Assembly: GCA_008921705.1 (NCBI GenBank)
Contig: VFFE01009068.1
Location: 1,998,529-2,062,528 of the forward strand
Direction: 5' to 3'
Source: Burhinus oedicnemus
Taxonomy: Eukaryota > Chordata > Aves > Charadriiformes > Burhinidae
DNA length: 64,000 nucleotides
The position numbers and the translations under genes are program-made. The number at the start of each line of letters is the position of its first letter. Within the stretch, counting starts at the first letter, position 1. Below, in pieces: positions 48,301 to 60,075 of the stretch. Below the pieces are notes generated by a model, which saw only the letters and a list, made by a program, of their open reading frames with translations, searched no databases and had not been told where the DNA came from.

Positions 48301-51300
48301 CTGTGATATTGGGGACCTTACCAATTCATTCATTTGGATAGGAGGCATTTTAGAAAGCAGAGAGGGAGAGGAGTGACCCATTGACCAGTAACTGAAGTTA
48401 TGTTTTGTAGAAAACCAAACAAGCTGAGGGAGTGCAAGAGAATAAGGTGTCTTGCTTCAGAGGCAACTGATAGGGTCAAAGGAATATATGGCCACATAGA
48501 ATTTGGTTTCTAATATTCAGTTAAAAAAAAAAAGAATCTTTAGGTGTTGTGATGAGCAGTTTTAGGAAAGAAAGGTGGAAATCCAGTTAGAAAGTTTTCA
48601 TGATGAACTTGAAGAGAGGCATTAGAGCAGACGTAGAAGACAAGACTACTGATCTTAAAGCAAGAAAACGAACGGATAAAGTAGAAGTTGGAGGAAATCC
48701 TGTCAAAAAGGCCATGATTTACTGTGTTTTTATACATTTACTAATTTTTCTGACTTAAATTGCTACTGCTGTCTTTTGAAAAGGTAATCACAAATGTGGA
48801 AATAATTACAAACAAGCAAAAAACATATTTAAGGGCTTCTGTATGTTTTGCCTCTCTATTAAAGTGCTTTATCAATACTTGAAGAATGCACTGAGGATGT
48901 TTCTATAAATATCTCACATTGCTATATTAATGTATTAGACTCCTTTCATAAATATTAAACTCTGCATGAATCAGATCTGCTGCTGTGGGAGCAATTCTGT
49001 TGGTTGTCTTTTCACTCCATGGTCTTTTATATTTCCTCACAAAATTACATTTTAAATATTTTTCATTTAACAACTGTAATTGTCTTCTATGTGTTTTATT
49101 AAAATTTGGTGACTAAGTCATTTAAAACCAAGTTCAGGTGCTCTTTATGAAAGAGACTTTATTAAAAGCCTTGTCTCATGCCAAACAAAGTCAAAGCGAA
49201 AAATGAGGTCAGATGTGCAATAAAAAAAAAAAATCAACTCATTTTTAAACATGTTCTTACAGATATATAGAAGTAAAAGTTGAGAGGGAGTTTGAACATT
49301 GCTGTCAACACAAAAATACTGATACTTCTCTGATCTGAGGTTTAGACATGTTCAAAGTACGTCTTCTGTCCTGCGTGCTCATTCAAAGCTCTTGCTGAAA
49401 ACATTCACGGTTTATATACACATGAGAGGAGGAGCAAAAATAATTGTGAAAGAGTGTGGAAAATCAGGAACAGCTATCATGAGATTTAAGGTTTTGGTCA
49501 AGCAATTCAAGATGATAATTTTTTTTTTCTCATTATTTTTCACCATGTGTATGTAAGTAGGATGTAGTAGTGTTTCTACTTCGCCTTCTGTCTGTTTAGT
49601 AAGTCATCCTTGGCATAGGTCATAGAGTTCAAGAAATCCACTTTACCCTTTCAGTTAATAATGGGCTGGTGCTAAGTCTCTCAGAATGAAGTGATATCTG
49701 TTTAATACCAGACTCCTCCTTTCAGTAAATTAAGCCAATAACAGTTCATTGCATAGTGTTATTTATATTAGGAAATCGTAAGAAGTACATGTGAAGATAT
49801 TTATCTGGATGCTGATGCTTGGTTGAATGGCTTTGGGTGAGCAGGGCTGTTCTCCAGCCATCCTTTTTGGAGGGATTGCTAGCTGCTGAGTACATTGCTT
49901 TAGGATAGCGAGTATTTGTGAAGTACATGAGAAAAGTGTTACCACTTTGTTGCCTCTGAGATCCAAACTAGGTTACAATGCAATGGTCAACCCAAAAGGT
50001 ATACATGGAGGATGGAGAATTCCCAATTCATGCAATTCCTTTAACTCAGGTTTATTTGTTAAACCCCCCATGTTTCTAGTTCAAGTATGCATATGTATAT
50101 ACTTAAATTAGAACTATGTACTAATACTCAGTCCTATGACTTTTCTTAATGGTGTCATTGCTTTTCCTGCTTTGGGTAAGCTGTATGTAGCAGTAGCTCA
50201 GCATGAATGAGCAGTAATCCCTCCCCTGCAGTGGGTGCCTGGGAGGTGTAAAGGGCAGGCCCACAGGTACTATACTAATCTCAGGTGTTTTCCACCTCTG
50301 GACAGGTAACAAGAGCCCCCTTTTCAGCTGAGCTGATTCAGTTCCCTTGTTTCCAGTCATCCTGAATGAAAGAATACTGGTTTTCTTCCTTCGTTGTCAC
50401 TTTGTTCCATTTTTACAACCCAAACAAGCTCCAGCTCTCAAGGATGCATTCCTTTAATCATTGATAATTATTCATCGGTGGGTTGTTCACAGCCCTGGTT
50501 GTCTGTGCCTGTGCTTTCAAAGCCCCTGCTGTCATTCCATCCTTTAGGCTGCATTTTTATTTCTCAGGTCGTAGATAGTTCATTCTACGCAGAACTCGTT
50601 ACTGCCATGGATCACAATATGTTATATGCATTTCACCTCGTAAACAAATTGCTGGTTCCCAATTGTATTGCATCAAACATGAGAAAAGAATGACTATATT
50701 TCTCTAAATGAAATAATCCTAGTAGTGTGCTCTTGTTCTCTTAAGTGTGTAGCCAGGTTTTTCTTATTTTTTTGCTTTTGAGGGGCAAAAACATTGTGCA
50801 AAGAAAGAATGAGCTAAAAGTTTCCAGACAGGACAACAAGTGAAAACAATCCCTTCCTATGTTTCTTTCCTCTCCTGCATGCTGTATCCGTAGCCACTGA
50901 GAAGGGAACTCTTAATGGTATCTGTTGTTCCTATAGGTCTAACAAAACATTCCCCCCACCTTCTTTTTCAGTCATATTACTATGGTCAGCAGCAAATTAA
51001 GAGCCAAATAATTGGATGCAGCCAGGGAGACAGCAGTGTAGCTTTGTAGGACTGAAGGACTGAGCTGATCTGCCTTTGATCTCCTCCATCTCTGAGCTGT
51101 CCAAAGGCAACCCCACAGCAGTAGGACTGGAACAGCCTGACAGTGCCCTGAAGTATGCTGGTTGCTAATGGCTACAGTGAAAGCAAATTGAATTACTAAT
51201 CAGTTAAAATGCCAGGATCTATCCCTTAGCCTGTTGGATGGTTCCTTTCTCAATACTGAGAGTTTTATTAACCACTCTGAAACTACTTTGGTGGAAATTT

Positions 51301-51328
51301 TAAAATTCCCCGTAACAGGAAGGTTGCT
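45341..51328. other. Unique non-coding DNA
   Basis: Six kilobases of AT-rich sequence with no recognised repeat family, RNA gene or exon. Chance frames (for example 48540-48737 minus, 49763-49966 minus and 50394-50693 plus) have no supporting context. Confidence 0.6.
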
Positions 51329-51911
51329 TGTACTGGTCTTTGCTGGGATAGAGTTAATTTTCTTCATAGCAGCTGCAATGGTGCCATGTTTTGGATTGGT
51401 GACCAAAACAGTGTTGTTAACACAGGGATATAAACACCACGACCAGTGTTTACAGAGAGTCAAGGCCTTTTCTGTTGGTGCCCCACCAGCGAGTAGGCCC
51501 AGGGCACACAAGAAGTTGGGAGAGGACATAGACAGGACAGCTGACCCCAACTGACCAAGGGATATCCCACACCATATGATGTTGTTCTCAGCAATAAAAG
51601 CTGGTGGGAAGGAGGAGGGCGATACGTTCAGAGTTAGAGCGTTTGTCTTCCCAAGTAACAATTACACATGATGGAGCCTTGCTTTCTTGGCAGTGTTTAA
51701 ATACTTAACTGCCAATAGAAAATAGTGAACGAATTCCGTATTTTGCTTTGCTTGTGTGTGCAGCTTTTGCTTTCTCTATAAAACTGTCTTTATCTCAACC
51801 TACAAGTTTTCTTACTGTTACCCTTCCCATTCTCTCCTTGATCCCACTGTAGGGGAGTGAGCAATCCCCACAGTGTGGGGCTGAGCTGCCTGCTCGAGTT
51901 AACCCACAACA
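51329..51911 (+). mobile_element. Solo LTR, avian ERVL-like, third family (583 bp)
   Basis: The ends are TGTACTGGTCTT and GTTAACCCACAACA, that is TG..CA with a partial terminal inverted repeat. Flanks ttgct (51324-51328) and gtgct (51912-51916) agree at 4 of 5 bases, which fits a 5-bp duplication. The U3-like part includes 'gctgggatagagttaatttt', 'gtcaaggccttttctg' and 'caggacagctgaccccaact'. A TATA-like aataaaag follows at 51593-51600, and a ctataaaactgtctttatctc segment near 51777 is the probable polyadenylation region. No proviral interior is attached. The 153-codon minus frame at 51200-51661 is largely antisense LTR. Confidence 0.9.
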
Positions 51912-53524
51912 GTGCTACAGCATATAAAGAATTAAAGAAAAATCTCTCTATAAGTACACATTAGATGGAAGCTACCTTTCTCATAAAAAAAATAGAGTTA
52001 ATTTCTTTCTCATCAGGATTAACATAACAGCAGAGTGTGAAATGCTTAGATATTCTGTACAGTAATTGGTAAAGAATTGCTACTTTTTCCTTCTCTCTAC
52101 ACCACATTTAGGTTTTTTATTTGTTTAAGTGTGGAAAATATATCCTGCAATTTGCTCATTACTTACTGCAAAGTAGTCAGGAGTTTAATTTTGGGTGAAG
52201 ATTTACAGATTAATTTTTTGCTATCGTTGTTCAGTTTCCTTTAGACTTAAGTATGAGACAGGAGGCTTTGAAAACTTTAGCTGTGAGATTTGTCCACTAC
52301 TGGTGAAACTAAACTCTTTGTTAAAAAATCTTTGTAGAAAAAGAATGCAAAATATGCCTTATTAAAACATCCATGTTCCTCTGTTTTTTTAAATCTCTAA
52401 TTAAGTGGGGACCTTCCTTTTTAAGGATAGCTATTGCGGGGGAGAGGGAACCAAAGCAAAATCACAAACACAGGAAAGCAAAACAAAGTGGATATTATGC
52501 TAAAATGCACTTTCCTTGGTGAAATTTGAGTTAATTTCCAAGAAAATTTTTCTGAGTATGCCTTTAGTGCTACTGTTCTACAGATTTCACTTCTCTTATT
52601 GTCCAGTCTGCTATGTTAGTATTACTCTATGCAAAAGTCTGGGTATAAAGGTTAATAGAATTGCTCAGTTGGTCATAACACACAAATCTGTAACTGCCTC
52701 TGGATTCTGAACAGTACTGAAATTAAACTATTAACATTGGCTTTAATGTTTACCCCAACAGTGGTCACGTTTTTCCCTTAGAGAAATAATCAGCAGAAGG
52801 ACAAAGTGGAGATGTGTTTGCAGATTTAAAATGCTTACCCCTTGCAAATCTCATAGCCGGCTGAATTGAGGTCAGGTGGAATAAACACTGTTGCCCTCTG
52901 AGAAGCATCAGGCAGTATTTCTTATTCTAGGTCTGAAATTTCAAAATAACCTTTTCTATTGGGGAGTTCCTTCCCAGGAATCCAGTCCTGCTTTACAGAC
53001 GAGTGACAAACAAGTCAGGTTCCTTGGGTACTGCCACCTTAGGGGTAGCTACATTTTCCTTTTGCATTTATTCGTGCAGGCTCTAAACAATGCCTGTCCT
53101 TTGATAAACCATCAGTAAAGACTGTATCTGCACTTTCTCTCTTCTGTTCTTTCAATTCTTTTCCTGAAAAATTATATAGGAATTCTGCAGTAAATCAGAC
53201 TGCTCAACATACTTGTTTTCCCTGCCTCACTTGCACACCTTCCTGAGCACATCTCCCAGCTGGATGCACAGTGATAGTTGAAGGAAGGGAAAAAATAATG
53301 ATGTAAAGAAGAGTGTAATTTTTTTTTCCATCAGGAATTATCAGATCCCATTAAGAAAAATAATAATAATCCCTGAATACCTAAAGTATTTGAGAGAAAA
53401 TGTTTTAGCAGTCATTGAAATTTTGAAATTTAAAGAATCATTTCACCAATTCTCTGATATCAAGTATGTAACAAGGATATTCATTGTAATCACTGTGCTT
53501 GGAGTAAGACCTCTTACTTTTGGC
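51912..53524. other. Unique non-coding DNA
   Basis: No recognised feature. Confidence 0.6.
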
Positions 53525-53600
53525 TTTAATTCTGACGGTGAAATCCTGGTCCAGTTGAATACAGTGACAAAACTTCCATTAACATCACTAATGCAGAACT
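53525..53600 (+). repeat. Possible ancient palindromic MITE fragment
   Basis: 'ggtgaaatcctggtccagtt', then 'gaatacagtgacaaaacttc' and 'cattaacatcac', follows a repeat I recall from reptile and bird genomes that reads GGTGAAATCCTGGCCCCATTGAAGTC, then GGCAAAACTCCCATTGAC. The first 14 bases match closely and the rest is decayed. The return arm of the palindrome is not clear. Confidence 0.35.
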
Positions 53601-55439
53601 TTGCCTAAGGATTTTCTGTTACCATTAGTAATAGTGGTAGTAGCCGTCGTTAATCTGGTCAAGGGCTATCAAAACCAGGCTGTGTGGTGTGCCCAACTAA
53701 TAGTATTCAGGAAGCAGAGGGAGGTAGCACCGTCTTTAAAACAGTGCAATGTGCTGAGAAGGCTTTTATTCAGTACACATCTCCATTAAATTAGAACAAT
53801 AATGCATGTTTTTTTGGTACAGTGATCCCATTCTTCAGTGGCAACATGCAACTCCCTGTCTTTCAGTAGGCTTAGAATGACTGCATAATCTTTTCAAAGA
53901 CTCAGTATTATGGTGTGAAACCATGGCAGTGCTTTTCCTATATGTGGGATGTGTTCTCATTCCTAACTAGCTTAACTGTGTTCATCAAATAGCAATCTGT
54001 TTCTGCACCTGGGTGCTATGGAAGTAAAATCTGTCCTTCAAAATGGAGAATTGGTCTCATTTCTCTATTAGCTACTGGAGTGCTTGCAATAACTCTTAAA
54101 ATGACTCACCCTTCACTATATGCACTAATTGAAGACAAAGCTATTCTAGGTAAGTGAGACCTGTGAGACTAATTCTAAAGCAGGTGTTCATGTCTTTGAA
54201 ATAAACAACTGTTTTGTTTTTTCTTTTTTTTTTTCATGCAGTATTAGTGCTATAATAGGGGGTACAGAACGTACTTAAAGATACAATAATTAGCTTGAAC
54301 TAGTGAATCAGCACAGAAGGAATCTGAGCCTGGATCTGTGCTTTGGATTAACATCTTCATAGTTGCTTTGTTTAAATTTCTACCACTTGCATTGAAGTAT
54401 ATTATCTCATTACAGCCTCTCACCCCATAGTATATTAAGACATGTATTTTTCAAAATTTCTGTAAATATCCACATAAATTGCATGAAACATATCTTCAGT
54501 TATTAACCCTTCAGATGACTTTTAAAAAGTATGAACTCTTTTAGCAGACTGTAACCTTTGGGTGTTGATATGTGTGTGAGAATATAAAGATTTTTCAGTT
54601 TTGGTCAGAATGATATATCCATCTGACTATGTTATTCTGATATTACCCTGTAATATTATTTTTGCTTTTGGATGGAATTGTCAATATAATAAATACAACA
54701 CACATTTAAATTATAAGAGCATTACCATGTGGGACCTAAATATGTGCAAAAAGCAAGTATTTCTTGTTTGATACATTTCTCACTTCGTGGTTAACATATT
54801 TCTCTTAGATAAAATGGTAGATCTGTAGTGGTGACAGGTGATTGGAAATGTGGGCCTTCTACTCAACCTGATATTGCACACAAATAACTGCATTGAACAG
54901 TCCCATTTAGATCAGCGAGACTACTGAAGTCAGCAGGACTTATCTTGGAGCAGCTTGTTGGTTGCCTACATAATCTGAACAATCACATCTCCAACAATTT
55001 TGAGTTTCCTAACACCTTCATATTGATTCAATTTAATTTCTGTGAGAATAATGCCATCTACTGAGTTATCCTGCAGAACTATTTTGGCATGGACCAAGTA
55101 ATCTCCTTTATGTGCTGTTGTAGTTGGGTCCTAAATTTTAAAATCTAAATAGGCTTTTCAGGTTGCTGTAGAGTCCTATCTGCAATTTTGTCCTCCTTCT
55201 CATAACACCCTCACTGGGTAAACTACCATTTTCTTGACTGACAGGACATTATGCAATTGCTGTGAGTTTGTCACATTCAAAGTGAAAACTTCAGTGTAGT
55301 CTCTGTATAAGATAAACGAAGAGAAATTCTTTATTTCTATCTGATAGAAGTCCCAGTAACCCTATGACTCTTTTTTGTACTTTGTAGACAATTCTAACTG
55401 GAATAAAACTCCATATACATTAGATAGTTATACTATCTA
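53601..55439. other. Unique non-coding DNA
   Basis: AT-rich. A stretch at about 54895-54950 (agtcccatttagatcagcga, then tgaagtcagcaggactt) has the flavour of the same ancient repeat class but is too decayed to call. Confidence 0.55.
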
Positions 55440-56052
55440 ATACCATATCCTGGGCTGCATCAAAAGAAGCATGGCCAGCAGGTCGAGGGAGGTGATTCTG
55501 CCCCTCTACTCCACTCTCATGAGACCCCAGCTGGAGTACTGCATCCAGCTCTGGAGCCCCCAGTATAAGAAGGACATGGACTTGTTGGACCAAATCCAGA
55601 GGAGGGCCACGAAGATGGTCAGAGGGCTGGAGCACCTCTCCTATGAAGACAGGCTGAGACAGTTGGGGTTGTTCAACCTGGAGGAGGCTCCGGGGACATG
55701 GTATTGCAGCCTTCCAGTACTTAAAGGGGGTCTACAAGAAATCTGGAGAGGGACTTTTTACAAGGGCATGTAGTGATCAGATGAGGGTTAATGCTTTTAA
55801 ACTGGAAGAGGGTAGATTTAGATTAGATCTCAGGAAGAAATTCTTTACTGTGAGGGTGGTGAGGCACTGGAAGTGGTTGCCCAGGGAAGCTGTGGAGGCC
55901 CCATCCCTGGAGGTGTTCAAGGCCAGGTTGGATGGGCCTTTGAGCAACCAGGTCTAGTAGGAGGTGTCCTTGCCCATGGCAGGGGTGTTGGAACTAGATG
56001 ATCTTTCTCATCCCTTCCAACCTCAGCCATTCTATGATTCTGTGATTCTATA
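55440..56052 (+). mobile_element. CR1 LINE, 5'-truncated 3' part
   Basis: Starts 'cctgggctgcatcaaaagaa' and continues through the RT C-terminus. The translation from 55471 gives [20 protein letters not shown], then DQIQRRATKMVRGLEHLSYEDRLRQLGLFNLE. After a frameshift near 55690 the frame is lost. It ends with 'ggaactagatgatctttctc' and repeated gattctgt/gattctat units at 56033-56051. The tail wording matches the fragment at 18638-18765, which suggests one subfamily. Confidence 0.95.
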
Positions 56053-56076
56053 GTTGTATCTCAATTAAAGCTTTCA

Positions 56077-56397
56077 TGTGGCGTATTAAGGCATGGACTC
56101 AGTTCGGCAGTGATACTGAGACTGAGACAAGTTTATTTGCTACAGCGAGGCTATATATGCCAGAGCTTGTACCCTGTACAGATCCTCCTAGTACTTTTCC
56201 ACTGTTCAACATTAAGCAATACACACATCTCGTGTGCAGCTGTTCTTCTGCTACCTGATAATCCAGTGGCAACTGCAGATACCGCTGTCTATTGCTCCCA
56301 CAGTTTGTTCAGTCTTAAGGCAGTCTGGCTTGACGCCCAAGGTCTTTTTATGCCTTCAAGACTCACTTTCTCATAGTCGCTCGACTCACTTCCCACA
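56077..56397 (-). mobile_element. Solo LTR, ERVK-like (321 bp)
   Basis: On the minus strand it starts TGTGGGAAG and ends CGCCACA, so both ends carry TGTGG as an inverted repeat. It is flanked by ctttca (56071-56076) and cgttca (56398-56403), a 6-bp target duplication with one difference, the length usual for ERVK/alpha-beta type elements. The minus strand shows a TATA-like GGCATAAAAAGACC near 56345 and a polyadenylation signal GCAAATAAACTTG near 56135, followed by a short U5. The spacing of TATA, AATAAA and end is right for a compact LTR. No proviral interior is present. It sits 24 bp after the end of a CR1. Confidence 0.85.
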
Positions 56398-59185
56398 CGT
56401 TCACTAATGAATTATTGTACCTTTCTCAGCTTCTTATAGGAACGATATATGGTGTTGAGAATAATTTTTATCAATAGTTCAACATCAGATGTTCATGCGA
56501 GTACCATCACCTACAATTAGTTTCTGGTTTGCCAAAGGATGCCAGTCTGAAGAGAATTAGTGCTACTTCATATATATGCATTATATATGCATTATAGTAG
56601 TTAAGTTGCATTACATGAAAGTCCATCTTCCAAAAATGGAAGAAAGAAAATAGAAAGTAAAAAAGAAAACAGTCCTCATTTGAAGAAACTCATTGCAAAC
56701 AAACAAATGAGAGGAATTAAGGCAAATACTTTCAAGTGGAATATGTTTCATCTTTTTAACAAGATTGAACCACTGCCTTCTATTTCTGTCTTTTCAAAAT
56801 AAAATCCTTTGTTAAGTGACTTCATTGAAATGATTAGTATAAAAATAAGGAGATGCTGGCACAGAACTGTTAGATTGCAGTATTGAATCAGACTTAGCTA
56901 AGGAAACAGTAAAGAAAAAACCCACTAGTAAGGAAAACAGAAACATGAGACTGTGGAGTCCTGGAGTGGTGACATGAGGTTCATAGAAACAGGGCCTCAG
57001 AAAAGGTGTCACAAACCTTATTCTGTAATTGCAAAGCATAATGCCATAGTACTTCTAAAGCTGCAAAGTCAGCAGGGATAGTACATAATAGTTGAGTAAG
57101 CAAGCAGAAAACAAATAGCACTCAAAACTGAATTTGATATGCTTGAAAATTTTTTTTGACAAGGGACCTACAAGCGAGATGTGAATGGAAAACAAAGCAT
57201 CATGCTACAGTTTGAAATGAAAGGTTGAAAATTGTGTGTTTTTATCAGAAGGAGAAATTCTAAGATAAGGTAAAGCTAAGTGCAAGCTACCAACAAAATA
57301 ATTGGTGTCAGACAGTGCCAGATTTTTGTTTATATAATGAAAACTATATATGCTTGGCCAGCATAAGCAGGTCCATTCTCCATAACAAGCGCTTTTCTGT
57401 GGAGTGAGATTTACTGGAGACTTTGTTTGTTTAGCACACCTGAGATGACTGGTTGAGTGGTCCACTACCAGTCACTGAACGCATTTCTTGTTGGGTAGAG
57501 AGTCTCTACGGGTTTTGGCCTGTATAGAAATGAGATAATGAAAGGAGATTGTACTTGCAGCTGACTGCCATATGGGTTTGACCGAATGTTCTGTAGGTAA
57601 ATGCCAATTGATGTGATGGATGGAGAGCAAAACTATGGAGCAAAGTAGGATGCCTCTCAAAGAATACCACTGTCCATAATGTCTCCCATGGATTGTACCA
57701 GTAAGCCAGTTTCCTTTTTCACTTTTTTTTCAAAAGGGAAGAGACAAACTCTGATACAAGACTGAATTGGTAATTCCAGTGTTTTTGTTTCACACTTCAA
57801 ATCACCTAATGTGGCTCAAAGAACAGCAAGAGGGTTTCAACCCTAAAAGGCTACATAGACAACAGACATTTTCTAGTAGCAGCTTCACTAGAATATTCTT
57901 GTCATATCTTAGGACAGAAAAGCAATTTTTATGTACTGCCTATGTTGGCCCTTTCAATGCACCAGGAAGCTCCTTCCTGGCCCCTCTGTTCTTTGTAGTG
58001 AATTTTCATCTTCCTTTGCTGACGTATTCTGTCTTCCTTAGTAAACAGAGGTGAAAAGCTAATATTTTTATCATTATTTTTTCCATTCAAACTCTATTCC
58101 CTAATGCAATTCCATTCATATATCTATGTTCCATAATGTTTCACTCTCAGCAGGAAGAACTAGTTTGGTGACCATTGGCCATCTGATACCCCTTAGTCAT
58201 AGAGGGCAAATATAAAAAAAGTGCATGGGAAGGCATTGATGGTGTGAGCATCTATATAGGGAATATCTCCATTGCAGACTCATCTGAGCTAATTAGCGTT
58301 AGGATCAGAGTGTTCCAGTTAGCCTAACCTAAGTATTCCCAGAGCAAGGCCTTCTGTGTGTTGCTGTTCCCAAACCAATGTACGTGTTGTGCCCGGGGGA
58401 GCAAAGCCCTGCTGCTTTGTGCTGCAGTGCTCTGGGATTTGTTCCTATGCAGATGAGTCAACTGTAAGAAAATGTCTCTCCTTAGGAAAGGCTTGTCAGG
58501 ACAGTGCTAGGGCATTCACCACTTATCTTTTGTATCTGAAGCCAGGTTTTGGGCTAAGCTAAAGGACGGAATAGACTTCAGTTCATACATGCAGCTGAAA
58601 GCCAGTTTGCCTGGGGTCAAATAAGTATGTTAATAGGTAAAAATAAGGGTTGGATGAAAAACATTTGTAAGATTAAAACATGTCTCTCGTGGATACTCTT
58701 GCTTACTTACTTTACAACTTGATTCTGTTCAAAACTATTTGTCGTGGTTTGGACACTATTAAAAGAACAAGTGCAACAGTCAGAAATATAACCAAATGAA
58801 AATGTCTCCATGTAGTTTAACTATCCACCTTTACACTAAAGAAACCGACGTAAATATATCATTAAGAATCTATTTTATTGCCATATACAACTGAAGGTTA
58901 TGGAGATCCTAATGAGTGATGTTATTACTGTTTAAATTTTTTACGTTTATAATAGTGGGGAAAGTTCAGGGTAGTATCTAGTGAAAGCTGATAGCTGTTT
59001 GGAGCAGAAACAAATACAGTAATGCTGCTAGGCCAATTTATTGAGTGGTGAGGCTTTTTAATAAGCTGATAGTTTCTAATCACTTGCAATTAATACGCAT
59101 CCATAGTACTAAATCCTTTTGGAGTAACATATTTGCCCTCAAAAGCTGTACAGAAGAATTCACTGATCTTGTATCTGCAAATGAA
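56398..59185. other. Unique non-coding DNA
   Basis: Contains a tatatgcat repeat (two to three units) near 56573-56595. No other feature is supported. Confidence 0.6.
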
Positions 59186-60075
59186 ATTGCAGAATCACAG
59201 AATGGTTGAGGTTGGAAGGGAACTCTGGAGGTCATCTGGTCCAACCCCTTCCTGCTAAAGCAGGGCCACATAGACCTGGTTGCCCAGGATCATGTCTAGA
59301 CATATTTTGAAGTACGGTCCACACAGTCTCCAAGGAGGGAGACTCCCCAACCTCCCTGGGCAACCTGTGCCAGCGCTCAGTCACCCTCAGAGTAACAAAG
59401 TGTCTCCTGATGTTCAGAGGGAACCTACTGTGTTTCAGTTCATGCTCATTGCCTCTAATCCTGGCACTGAGCACCACGGAAAAGAGCCTGGATCTCTCCT
59501 CCTTGTGCACTCCCTTCAGGTATTTACATACATTGACAAGTTCCCCCCAGAGCCTCCCTTTCTCCAGGCTGAACAGTCCCAGCTGTCTCAGCTTTTCCTA
59601 ATGTGTGAGATGCTCCAGTCCATCACCTTCATGGCCCTTTGCTGGCCTCTCTCCAGTATGTCCGTGTCCCGCCTGTGTTGTAGAGCCCACAACTTGACAC
59701 AGTACTCCATGTGTGGCCTCACCAGTGCTGAGTAGAAGGGAAGGATCACCTCCCTCAACCTGCTGGCGGCAATCCTATTCACGCAGCCCATGACACCCTC
59801 AGACTTCTTTGCCACAAGGGCATATTACCAGCTCATGTTCAACTTGGATGTTCACCAGGACCCCCAGTCCTTTTCTGCTAAGCTGCTTTCCAGCTGTGTA
59901 TCCCTTAGCATATATTGGTGCATGGGGTTGTTCCTCTTTAGGTGCAGGGCTCCACACTTCCTTTTGTTGAACATAATGTGGTTCCTGTCAGCCCATTTCT
60001 CCAGCCTGACCAGGTCCCTCTGGACGGCAGCAGTGTACCAGCCACTCCTCCCAGTTTTATGTCATCAGCACAATT
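59186..60075 (-). mobile_element. CR1 LINE, 3' part about 0.9 kb
   Basis: The plus strand starts 'cagaatcacagaatggttga', 'ggttggaagggaactctgga', the complement of the CR1 3' end, and runs through the RT C-terminal region. Minus-strand translation from 59815 gives [21 protein letters not shown], shown here in part, then [18 protein letters not shown]. It continues to 'gaacataatgtggttcctgt', 'cagcccatttctccagcctg' and 'gttttatgtcatcagcacaa' before truncation near 60075. A further frame at 59232-59510 holds HWHRLPREVGESPSLE-like LINE residues (seen as ERWHRLPREVGESPSLE). Several frame breaks make it inactive. It is the longest relatively fresh CR1 in the window. Confidence 0.95.

Noticed and set aside
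51200..51661. 153-codon minus-strand frame
   Set aside because: Mostly antisense to the LTR at 51329-51911, with no viral or host protein similarity recognised.
56077..56515. Longer version of the ERVK-like LTR ending at cctaca (56515)
   Set aside because: The flanks of that version share no target duplication, whereas ending at 56397 gives matching TGTGG termini and a 5-of-6 duplication.
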